Below are positions 55,578 to 64,000 of a DNA stretch of 64,000 nucleotides, piece by piece. Made by a program: the position numbers and the translations under genes. Origin of the DNA: Bemisia tabaci (lineage: Eukaryota; Arthropoda; Insecta; Hemiptera; Aleyrodidae); NCBI RefSeq assembly GCF_918797505.1, contig NC_092797.1, forward strand, positions 56,506,192 through 56,570,191. Direction: 5' to 3'. Position 1 is the first letter of the stretch. Each line of letters opens with the position of its first letter. The notes under the pieces are model-generated. The model was not told where the DNA came from. It saw nothing but the letters and a program-made list of their open reading frames with translations, and did no database searches.

Positions 55578-56126
55578 ACCACTAGACAAGGTGCGAATTT
55601 AAACAATCTGATACATGTTTCTTAACAAGAATTTCACGTAGAACACTATTCGTGCAACGAAACTTACTGAAACCAACTCCTAACGAAGATATTAACGTTT
55701 TAATTTCACATTGGTTACGAGAAATTCGAACTGCCCGCTTACAAGAAACTCAAAGATCTACGTGAGTCAAATCGCGCTCTGCAACGGTTTCAGCAAGCTT
55801 CTCAATTGAGCAACGTTCATTGCCCACCATGTGTTGTTCAAACTATCAGTAAGTTACTATAGCTGAGCCAAAACGTCAAGATTGAGGTCGGCAGATTTTT
55901 TCATCGCAGAGACTGTCATGATAACGTTTAGCGCGCGATGAGAATCACGCAGACCATGGAGTTTTCATCAGCGGGTGGTTTGAATTCACGCATCAAGAAT
56001 CATTGAATATCTTCGTAAAGAGTTGATTTCGGTAATTTTCCTTGTGCGCATCGTGTTCTCCGAGAAATTTTGGATGAGAGAAATGTATCAGAATGCTGAA
56101 ATTCGTACCTCGTTTAGTGGTCCATT
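55573..56126. mobile_element. MITE family E, full copy, 554 bp
   Basis: AATGGACCACTAGACAAGGT at the left and its complement at the right define the ends. It is collinear with 6,268-6,820. The flanks on both sides are inverted copies of part of family F (GCAGTCACTTTTTTTAGCAA left; GCTAAAAAAAAAAAGTGACT right). Confidence 0.85.
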
Positions 56127-56162
56127 GCTAAAAAAAAAAAGTGACTGCAATATTTCAACGCA

Positions 56163-56392
56163 CACTGGAAAAAGAAAACACATTGGATCTAGAGTCCAAA
56201 CTCTTAAAAACATCGACAAGCAAAAATTCTCTTGATTCAATCGGATTTTTGCTTTAATCAAGAACCAAGCCTCTTAATTTGAGCGGATTTCCTTTTGATT
56301 TAAGCAAAAATCCGATTGAATCAAGAGTATTTTTTCTTGTCAGTGTTTTCAAAAGTCTGGACTCTACATCCAATGTGGTTTTTTTTCCAGTG
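56163..56392. mobile_element. MITE family G, 230 bp
   Basis: CACTGGAAAAAGAAAACACA and ATTGGATCTAGAGTCCA at the left are mirrored by TGGACTCTACATCCAATGTG and TTTTTTTCCAGTG at the right. The inner arms CTTGATTCAATCGG and CCGATTGAATCAAG pair almost perfectly. Confidence 0.8.
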
Positions 56393-56599
56393 CGCTCTTC
56401 TAATGTTACTTAACATATGATTTCCTCAATGAGAAGTTTGAAAATCTACCCATCGAGAAGATTATAATTACAAATAAAACAAGTTATTAAGTTATTTTAG
56501 TTATGTTGAATTATTATTAAATTAGAAAGCAATATTATTAAGTCAGTCCAAACCAAAAACGTCGTTACTCTATACTCTAGATTTTTTTCCTGAAATTTT
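56225..56599. repeat. 375-bp direct repeat, left copy
   Basis: It starts in the middle of MITE G (AATTCTCTTGATTC) and ends CCTGAAATTTT. The right copy is 60,003-60,376. I count roughly ten differences by eye. Together they make 56,225-60,002 a 3,778-bp repeated unit. Confidence 0.85.
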
Positions 56600-56858
56600 G
56601 ACGAACCATAAAATTTAGAGGATCATTAACGTTTCACCTTTTTAACCAACCAAAATAAGTAGAGAAACGACGTCAGTCAACCATGAATATGCAGGCTCAA
56701 CCGCTCAACAACGCGCCATCACTGTAACGTGAGGATGCGACTTTCTCTAAGGCGCTGCATACAACTATTCGTACGCGATGGATGTGCGTGGTTGCATACG
56801 CATTTAATTGGAGGCGTTTTAACTTCCGTTGCGTTCGCAACGCAACAGTGACCCTAAA
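56600..56858. repeat. Composite repeat I, unit A, second locus
   Basis: ACGAACCATAAAATTTAGAG to GTGACCCTAAA; matches 47,977-48,235, including the J core at 56,751. It is followed at once by the 2,504-bp element. Confidence 0.85.
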
Positions 56859-57735
56859 GAGGGTTATTCAAAATCGGCGATTTTACCCTACGCTTGGATT
56901 TTGCCCGGAGTTGGATATGTTGTTCCCTATCACAAGACACGCCTTTTTCCGGCATTGGCAAGTTCACCCGAAATTTTTCCCGCGCGCTACAGCGTTGCCA
57001 AGTTGAAAACAGGCAAATTCCGTAAGTGGCATCAAAATTGAGCTATGAAGTTGCGGTTTTAACGAAAATTCTCTAAAAATTACGCACTTTTAGGATATGA
57101 CCATGTTTTTAATGTCGCATTAATTTTAACATGCATTATTGCCAAATTTCCGATTTTTAAATTCGACAAATGCTACATATTCGCAAATACCCAAAAAAGC
57201 TATCTTCAAATTTGAATAAAAAGTTGTCTAATCGATAGTTCGTTTGATTCCGCATCCATCGATATATTATAGCTCGCTGGGAAACTTTTGGTTCGCGAGA
57301 TATCATCATTTTTGTGAACAGCTTTATGGAGCGACGACGCTTTTTGAGTCCGGGCGGATAGAAATTTTAGCCTCCAAAAACACCGGGTAGCATTGATTCC
57401 ATGGTTTCCTATGTAATTTTTGGCGCTGAATCCGAATTTGACCATTTCATAAAAAAATTGTCACCAAGATGTTGCCAAATTTGGCAAAAATTGCTTAAAA
57501 TCGGCCTTTTTGGCGGATTGTAGCCTGTGACTTGCCAGGAGTTGATCAGACGACAAAATTGGTTATTTCCACAGTTAAAACTCGTTAAACTATCTACAAG
57601 CTGAGTCAAATTCTTTCTGCTCACGGTAAAATTAAACGCGCGACAAGCAGCAAACTGAAAAAAAGACACCGAAATTGGCGCTTTTTGCGGTTTTTGTCGT
57701 AAGTTTCTTGTTTTCCGATTAAGAGAATGTTTCTT

Positions 57736-58485
57736 GACTATACTAATGAACAACATGAGCAGAATTTAATAAAATTGAACAATAAAATAAGATCGAACAT
57801 ATTCCAATGTTGCCAAGCTTAAACAAAATACTTTAATTTTCGCTGGTTTTTTCGATATTATTGTCCTATATTCTTTGTTCACCTCTTATTTTTAAATTTT
57901 ATAAATGTATCTCTCTTGCAAAATAATACACTTCTGTAGAATAATTTAATTTTCAACTTAGATATATACTAATAACTAGGGTATTTAGTTCAGAGAGGAA
58001 AAATTCATAAAATAGTGAGTTTTATCGAATCGTGTCAATAAACCACATTTTGAAACAATAATGGAAAATTTTCTGTTAAAAATTAGTGAATAAAATGTAC
58101 TACTCAGACAGACTTCATTAAAACAAGACAAGACGCATTGCAATATTGCCAAAATTACGTACAAATCGTTAAATTTTGGCGGTATTTGACCGTTATTATT
58201 CATTACCCTATATTTAGAATACAATTTTATTTTATAATTCTGAGATAATGGAGTTTAATAGAAAAAAGTAACGACACCAAACTGAAGAAGACGCCCAGGA
58301 AAGGACAATAAGGGGCTTAAAAAGGAACAAGGGCGCTCTAAATTACTGAGGACCTGTGGGTGGACAAGGGATTATGGCGGTTAGGCGTCGCGGGGCCCGA
58401 GAGACCGCTGTTAAAGCGGCTCTTTATCTATATATGTAACAATACAATAGTTTGTCGTTACACTCGGCGTAATTAGGATTTTCCT
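57736..58485. other. 750-bp spacer of the Spy-like element
   Basis: AT-rich, without a transposase frame. Its right part carries the LINE-tail remnant at 58,325-58,440. The 115-codon and 79-codon frames that start or end here lie mostly in the inverted arms. Confidence 0.6.
58325..58440 (+). pseudogene. LINE ORF2 C-terminal remnant
   Basis: The plus strand reads TEDLWVDKGLWRLGVAGPER, which aligns with DDLWIDRQGCRLGVAERPG in the insertion at 24,957-25,139. The nucleotide similarity (GGTTAGGCGTCGC, GTAAAGCGGCTC-like) runs to an AT-rich tail. It is short and interrupted upstream by a stop. Confidence 0.5.
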
Positions 58486-59362
58486 AAGAAACATTCTCTT
58501 AATCGGAAAACAAGAAACTTACGACAAAAACCGCAAAAAGCGCCAATTTCGGTGTCTTTTTTTCAGTTTGCTGCTTGTCGCGCGTTTAATTTTACCGTGA
58601 GCAGAAAGAATTTGACTCAGCTTGTAGATAGTTTAACGAGTTTTAACTGTGGAAATAACCAATTTTGTCGTCTGATCAACTCCTGGCAAGTCACAGGCTA
58701 CAATCCGCCAAAAAGGCCGATTTTAAGCAATTTTTGCCAAATTTGGCAACATCTTGGTGACAATTTTTTTATGAAATGGTCAAATTCGGATTCAGCGCCA
58801 AAAATTACATAGGAAACCATGGAATCAATGCTACCCGGTGTTTTTGGAGGCTAAAATTTCTATCCGCCCGGACTCAAAAAGCGTCGTCGCTCCATAAAGC
58901 TGTTCACAAAAATGATGATATCTCGCGAACCAAAAGTTTCCCAGCGAGCTATAATATATCGATGGATGCGGAATCAAACGAACTATCGATTAGACAACTT
59001 TTTATTCAAATTTGAAGATAGCTTTTTTGGGTATTTGCGAATATGTAGCATTTGTCGAATTTAAAAATCGGAAATTTGGCAATAATGCATGTTAAAATTA
59101 ATGCGACATTAAAAACATGGTCATATCCTAAAAGTGCGTAATTTTTAGAGAATTTTCGTTAAAACCGCAACTTCATAGCTCAATTTTGATGCCACTTACG
59201 GAATTTGCCTGTTTTCAACTTGGCAACGCTGTAGCGCGCGGGAAAAATTTCGGGTGAACTTGCCAATGCCGGAAAAAGGCGTGTCTTGTGATAGGGAACA
59301 ACATATCCAACTCCGGGCAAAATCCAAGCGTAGGGTAAAATCGCCGATTTTGAATAACCCTC

Positions 59363-59647
59363 TTTGCGGAATTTTTTCCTGACAAATGTTGATGAACCAT
59401 AAAATTTAGAGGATCATTAACGTTTCACCTTTTAACCAACCAAAATAAGTAGAGAAACAACGTCAATCAACCATAAATATGCAGGCTCAACCGCTCAACA
59501 AAGCGCCATCACTGTAACGTGAGGATGCGACTTTCTCTAAGGCGCTGCATACAACTATTCGTACGCGATGGATGTGCGTGGTTGCATACGCATTTAATTG
59601 GAGGCGTTTTAGCTTCCGTTGCATTCGCATCGCAACAGTGACCCTGA
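59363..59647. repeat. Composite repeat I, unit B, second locus
   Basis: TTTGCGGAATTTTTTCCTGA to GTGACCCTGA; matches 48,236-48,520, with a J core at 59,541-59,640. Confidence 0.85.
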
Positions 59648-60002
59648 AAGTCGGCTCCTGTTTGATCGATTTTCGTGAAATTCGGTATCCGTATGTATTT
59701 TTCAACGGGAAACTCGAATTTTTGGTCAGATTTTCAAAATTTCAAAATCCAAGATGGCGGCCGTGGCCTAAAATGCTAAGTCGGCTCCTGTTCGCTCAAT
59801 TTTCGTGAAACTCGGTATCCGGAGGTATTTTCAACGGGAAACTCGAATATTTGGTCAGATTCTCAAAATTTCAAAATCCAAGATGGCGGCCATGGCCTAA
59901 AATGCTAAGTCGGCTCCTGTTCAATCAATTTTCGTGAAACTCGGTATCCGGAGATATTTTTCAATGGGAAACTCGAATATTCGGTCAGATTCTCAAAATT
60001 TC
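59648..60002. repeat. 130-bp minisatellite, two and three-quarter units
   Basis: Units start at 59,648, 59,778 and 59,907. The third breaks off at TCTCAAAATTTCA, before the ATGGCGGCC word, exactly where the 375-bp direct repeat begins. Confidence 0.88.
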
Positions 60003-60376
60003 AATTCTCTTGATTCAATCGGATTTTTGCTTTAATCAAGAACCAAGCCTCTTAATTTGAGCGGATTTCCTTTTCATTTAAGCAAAAATCCGAATGAATC
60101 AAGAGTATTTTTTCTTGTCAATGTTTTCAAAAGTCTGGACTCTACATCCTATGTGGTTTTTTTCCAGTGCGCTCTTCTAATGTCACTTAACATATGATTT
60201 CCTCAATGAGAAGTTTGAAAATCTACCCATCGAGAAGATTATAATTACAAATAAAACAAGTTATTAAGTTATTTTAGTTATGTTGAATTATTATTAAGTT
60301 AGAAAACATTATTGTTAAGTCAGTCCAAACCAAAAACGTCTTTACTCTAGACTCTAGATTTTTTTCCTGAAATTTT
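60003..60376. repeat. 375-bp direct repeat, right copy (includes half of MITE G)
   Basis: Matches 56,225-56,599, including MITE G from its middle to its right tip at 60,169. It merges into the MITE A half-copy at CCTGAAATTTT. Confidence 0.85.
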
Positions 60377-60520
60377 AGGAACTTCCGGAAAGATTGCGAA
60401 CAAAGTTATCTGAAAAATTGGAAGGAAAATATACATAAGGTTACCAGGAAATTCGTGTTTTATCAAAGGAAATTTGGCAACTCCTGAAGGTTCATACGGC
60501 GTTTTTCCTTAGCACGGTAG
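60368..60520. mobile_element. MITE family A, right half
   Basis: GGAACTTCCGGAAAGATTGC, CAAAGGAAATTTGGCAACTC and CATACGGCGTTTTTCCTTAG with CACGGTAGT match the right half of family A. Confidence 0.7.
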
Positions 60521-60683
60521 TATTGGTATTCAAAATTGCGAGGGGATGGGCCATGCTCTCTTTCAACCCCGCCTCATCAATCCCTCACCTCCCCCCCACC
60601 ATCTAGGCGCGTGCCGGGGCTGTTTTCAAGGAGTCCACGGTCGCCGGTGATTGAATCGCTTCCCGAACCACGGCGCGCGGCGG

Positions 60684-60921
60684 CGCACAGTGGATCGAGT
60701 CAATGGGTGAGATCGGACAAAATTTGGAAACTTTCAACGCTTATAACCCTGTTAGTACAAAACTTTGAGGTTCTGAAAGTGGTTCTATTGGTTTTCTCGT
60801 GAAATTTTCTTCAGGAAGCACCCCTTAAAGTTTAAAATGTGGCGCAGTAAACATCAAAATTTGCAGTTTTGGTAAAACAATTTCATGTCCGACCTCTTTA
60901 ATTGACTCGAGCCACTGTGCG
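60684..60921. mobile_element. MITE family P, copy 3, inverted, 238 bp
   Basis: CGCACAGTGGATCGAGTCAA at the left and CCACTGTGCG at the right. The interior is the reverse complement of the copies at 46,115 and 47,397. CGGCG lies directly outside both ends and might be a short target duplication in GC-rich DNA. Confidence 0.75.
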
Positions 60922-61273
60922 GCGCAAAGTGGAAAGTCGATGGGTGGGGCCAGGCAAGATTTAGTAAACGAGGGGCTTGGAGGACAAGGTGCAAAAGTGC
61001 AGTTTCTGCTATTCCAAGTAATACGTTTTCAAAGTGTCAAAATTACATAGGCCCTTCCGGCGGAAAGGAAATTTAAACTCACTTTTCGATGCTTAAAAAT
61101 TGGATTTTAGTGGTCTTCACAAATAATAGATCTCAAGACTGGTTTTAGCTAGGAGCATTAATATCTCAATGTTCCGAAAATTGCGCTTGTACACCTTCTG
61201 TTCTAAGCCCTTAAAATGTTCATAACTATCAATAGGACTTAAAGAGTCTGCTGCCATCATCGGTCAATGCGCG
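60922..61273. repeat. Repeat family O with unassigned flank
   Basis: GAGGGGCTTGGAGGACAAGG and GCAAAAGTGCAGTTT at 60,970-61,022 match the words at 28,588 and 29,163. The rest of the interval is unremarkable. Confidence 0.45.
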
Positions 61274-61330
61274 AGATGCAACTATTCAAACTCTGGTGCA
61301 TGCCGCAGTATCATTCCTAATTGAAGGCGT
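61274..61330 (+). repeat. Short hairpin repeat family J
   Basis: GAGATGCAACTATTCAAACT, GGTGCATGCCGCAGTATCA and CTAATTGAAGGCG; closest to the duplicated pair at 38 kb. Confidence 0.55.
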
Positions 61331-62720
61331 TATTAGCGCAGCGCATCAACTTGCTCAATGCCCTTGACTGTGATGTAGGTGTCCCCCTTACTTTGAATTT
61401 TACAAAACTGGCGGCGAGTTCCCTTTCGTATTTTGTATTGTTAGTAACGGCAAAAGGGCAAACCCATTTTGAAAGTTAAGGCCGTATTCATAGTCGTTTT
61501 TCCAACAGTCCCTTTCCTAAGGAGGCCCCTTTTAGTTAACATTGTGGTTGAAGGAAGTTCCAGGAAATCCTGAACTTGGGACAAAAAAAGAAAAATTTAT
61601 ATGAATTTCGAGAAAACTTCAGTGTTAGAACTTTGAAAATGTAACCTGGCAAGAGATTACAATGAGTCGGCACTGCAAAGAGGACAAAATGCGGAATAAA
61701 ATCTTGGGATTTTGACCAACTTTAATAAAGGTAAGAACCTACCTAGAAAGGTAAAATTTATAGAACCCGCAATGTATTTTGCTTTACATTTTATATTTTT
61801 TCTAGTGATAAATCGTGTTGTAATCGCTTTCGAGGATCCATTTCTAAACTCATACTGCAGATTCCTGCTCGAGGTATACAAATATAAGAGACAGAAGTTA
61901 TGGTAGCCCGAAAAACGATAGCGAAAACACATTAAAAAGAGTGAGAAACAATCTAAAAATGTATGAAAATATTCGCAGGACGTCTCGGCTGGTGACTCGA
62001 GCCATTATCAACTGTTAAAATAAATACAAAATTACAAAATGAGGCTAAAAACACAAAGTACATTAAAAACCGTGTGATCAGCCCCAACGAAAATTAGGAC
62101 TGATAAGATGTAAACAACTTCATCAACCCTCAACAAGAAACATTGTTGACCAGGACCGATCAACTCTCCGTAGTGCCACATACTGCCACCATAGTACCAC
62201 TTACGTCCCAACTTGGAAAAACGAGTGGTAAAGGAAACTGACTTTGCTTACATCTGATCTAGCATTACACTCCTTTCCATCATCCTTTAAAATTTCAATC
62301 ATTTCTTTTATCATACGCGGAAAATTTCCTCTTTCATGACATAAGATTTTAACTTCATCGAAATTAAATTCATGACCCGTCTCCTGCTGGTGTTAGTGTA
62401 GGGCAGTAAATTCTTTACGGTCATATTTATGACTGTCAAGCCGCTTAGATAAATTATTTCGAGTCACAGTCCTAGTCCTAGGTATACAAATATTGTCCTT
62501 TTTATGATGTTATGTCAAACATCTTCTGAGCACGATGTAAACCGAATAGGGCCTCTTAAGGAAAGGAACCATCTAACGTATGCGACAGTGGAATAAAAAT
62601 GAGCAAGAATTTGGAAGTAGTTTTCTCATGCATTTTCACGTGTGCGTAAAAAACAACAATATTAGTCGTTTGGTCAAAAACTTTATGTTCAACCACCACC
62701 GACCGATGACTCGTTTTACT
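61331..62720. other. No gene identified
   Basis: AT-rich; the largest frames (64 and 91 codons near 61.7-61.9 kb) are on opposite strands of the same bases and unrecognised. Confidence 0.3.
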
Positions 62721-62991
62721 GTAGGCTGATTATTGATATTGAAAGACAGAGTAATAGACAAAGAAGGAAAAGGGAAAATGAAGCGATTTCACTGATTGAA
62801 ACGGCTGCCTCTTGTAGGCTAAGGGGAACTGATGGATTAACTAATGACTCGCTCGTGGGTTGTCTTTAGTAGGTCTATTACTTTTTAACTTTATCCATTG
62901 CAACAATCCCCGTCCACCAATAGGATGCTCCAATTTTCCCTTCGCCACCTTTGTCTATTGCTTGTCATGTCAAATTCAATGAGCAGCCCAC
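62721..62991. mobile_element. MITE family K, full copy, 271 bp
   Basis: GTAGGCTGATTATTGATATT and GTAATAGACAAAGAAGG at the left are mirrored by CACCTTTGTCTATTG and AATGAGCAGCCCAC at the right. A further K fragment (CCATAACTTTGTCTATTAAT) lies at 63,045-63,100. Confidence 0.72.
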
Positions 62992-63342
62992 AAGGGAACG
63001 AGCCATTGGAAGCGGTTGGAGATGAAATTTTTGACTAAGTAGGAAACATTTTTGTCCATAACTTTGTCTATTAATTTCCATAATGAGCCTACTGTGCGGC
63101 ATTCGGCTCTCGTAAATCACTTAAGCGAATCTTTTCACGGAGGATATTGCCTCGACACCGTCAAAAGCTGAGCGACGGGCGCAGTGTTGACGGTTTGCTG
63201 CATATATTCATCCGATTTATCTGAAATTATCAACGCTTTAGACTGTGGTCATCGCAGAGGCTTCAAAGAGGAACGATATGCACGAAGAAAGAAACGTCGC
63301 ATGATACGAACGATTTTATACGGAAGAGCGTAGTAAAAAATT
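62992..63342. other. Mostly unassigned
   Basis: Contains the small K fragment near 63,050; otherwise nothing recognised. Confidence 0.3.
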
Positions 63343-63529
63343 CACTGGTAAAAAAAACCTCTTGGACCAATGCCGCGATGCATTGACTTAAGAGTGCAGT
63401 TTCTTGTCACCGGATTTAAGAGTCTTGAACTCTTGTTTCAAGCGGATTTTGCATTGAAACAAGAGCCCAGACTCTTAAATCCGGCGACAAGAAACTGCAC
63501 TCTTGAACCAAGAGGTTTTTTTACCAGTG
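63343..63529. mobile_element. MITE family H, 187 bp
   Basis: CACTGGTAAAAAAAACCTCT and its complement at the right. The inner arms GAGTGCAGTTTCTTGTC(A/G)CC and TTTAAGAGTC pair strongly, so nearly the whole element folds into one hairpin. The tip resembles family G (CACTGGAAAAA). Confidence 0.8.
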
Positions 63530-63621
63530 TTGTAACATTTTACGTCTAGTTTGACGTTCCACGAGAACGCTGTGTATGTTGGAGCGTTGAAACTCCGAAC
63601 GCAGACAAAAATGTGTGAACT

Positions 63622-63749
63622 GGACTTGATTTTGCAATTAGGAACTATAATTTCTGGCTCATCGATAAGAACACTTATGGACATGGGAAAGCTAATGGTA
63701 CATACGATGTCCCTAAACTGAGCCAGTTACTAATCGCAAAATATAGTCT
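63622..63749. mobile_element. MITE family C, 128 bp
   Basis: TGGACTTGATTTTGCAATTA at the left is mirrored by TAATCGCAAAATATAGTCTA at the right. AATTTCTGGCTCAT and GCTAATGGTACATA are shared with 9,797-9,936. Confidence 0.75.
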
Positions 63750-63753
63750 AACT

Positions 63754-64000
63754 GTACTGCCGTCCTGAAGAAAAATTCCGTATGAATATCCGAATGATGC
63801 CAAATTTCTACCTATGAAACATCGATTTTTTTAAAGGAAATTCATATTTATTTTCCTTGAAATGTTCAGATAGTTTAGATGAAATCGCGTACAAAATTGG
63901 CTGAAAAATTTGAAGAGAAATATTCACAGTGTTCAAGTAATTTTTTTTTTCGAAGGTTATTCGGCAGCGTCTGAGGCTCATGTGTAATTCTTCCATAGCA
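63754..64000. mobile_element. MITE family A, cut by the window end
   Basis: GTACTGCCGTCCTGAAG, TTTTCCTTGAAATGTTCAG and CGGCAGCGTCTGAGGCTCAT follow the family order; the right tip (CTTCCATAGCA) is at the last base. Confidence 0.65.

Larger units (their letters stand above)
56859..59362. mobile_element. 2,504-bp Spy-like element with 877-bp terminal inverted repeats
   Basis: It begins GAGGGTTATTCAAAATCGG and ends with the complement ...GAATAACCCTC. The arms 56,859-57,735 and 58,486-59,362 are exactly equal in length and collinear throughout. The flanks are AAA (56,856-56,858) and TTT (59,363-59,365), with no target duplication. The paralogous empty site at 48,233-48,238 reads AAATTT, which proves precise insertion. 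Insertion between AAA and TTT without duplication is the published signature of Spy transposons, relatives of ISL2EU and PIF/Harbinger. No transposase is encoded, so this would be a non-autonomous member. Confidence 0.8.

Noticed and set aside
57206..59015. Pairs of identical 79- to 115-codon frames on opposite strands
   Set aside because: They are mirror images produced by the 877-bp inverted arms; composition and lack of any motif do not support coding.
56859..59362. Helitron, because insertion is between A and T without duplication
   Set aside because: Helitrons have no long terminal inverted repeats and end in CTRR with a hairpin; this element has 877-bp inverted arms, and the flanking AAA/TTT fits Spy better.
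56225..60376. LTR retrotransposon, because of 375-bp direct repeats
   Set aside because: The repeats begin inside a MITE, lack TG...CA ends, and enclose only repeat I, a Spy-like element and a minisatellite; no primer-binding site, gag or pol.

Overview
The window looks like intergenic or intronic DNA from an animal nuclear genome, most likely an insect. The evidence is one well-formed spliced coding exon of an arrestin, no operon-like gene packing, remnants of non-LTR retrotransposons, and a very dense population of short terminal-inverted-repeat (MITE) elements. A sap-feeding hemipteran such as a whitefly fits my impression of the repeat style, but that is inference and cannot be proved from the sequence. 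The composition is AT-rich, with many long G/C homopolymers.

Genes. The only coding exon I trust is at 5,134-5,269 on the minus strand: 45 codons of the arrestin N-domain between a canonical 3' acceptor and 5' donor. A possible first exon with exactly compatible phase and a perfect donor lies 40 kb upstream at 45,140-45,180 (minus). If it is right, most of the window is intron 1 of this arrestin gene. Everything else that reads open is repeat-derived, low-complexity or unrecognised.

Layout. 0.8-10 kb: clusters of palindromic MITEs, a perfect 76-bp palindrome at 3.9 kb and the arrestin exon at 5.1 kb. 10-17 kb: a hAT element with target-site duplication (10.94-11.73 kb), a four-unit ~178-bp satellite built from a hAT MITE (13.3-14.0 kb) and a decayed LINE reverse transcriptase (16.4-16.7 kb). 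17-33 kb: scattered MITEs, a 350-bp polypurine tract (23.8-24.2 kb) and a LINE 3' fragment with a 12-bp target duplication nested in a MITE (24.96-25.14 kb). 33-47 kb: a second copy of the 10.9-kb hAT element, a hAT MITE with a perfect 8-bp target duplication (39.6 kb) and further MITEs. 48-61 kb: the most structured region. It has a composite repeat with a 130-bp minisatellite, a 4.5-kb element with 1.02-kb inverted repeats and a decayed cysteine-rich gene, a 778-bp MITE with possible captured cargo, and a second composite locus. That second locus is interrupted by a 2,504-bp element with perfectly collinear 877-bp inverted repeats, inserted between AAA and TTT with no target duplication. The intact site survives as a paralogue at 48,233, so the insertion is directly resolved; the pattern is that reported for Spy transposons.

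Family letters (A, B, C and so on) are labels made for this annotation only. All homology statements rest on reading the window against itself and on remembered family hallmarks; no database was searched.
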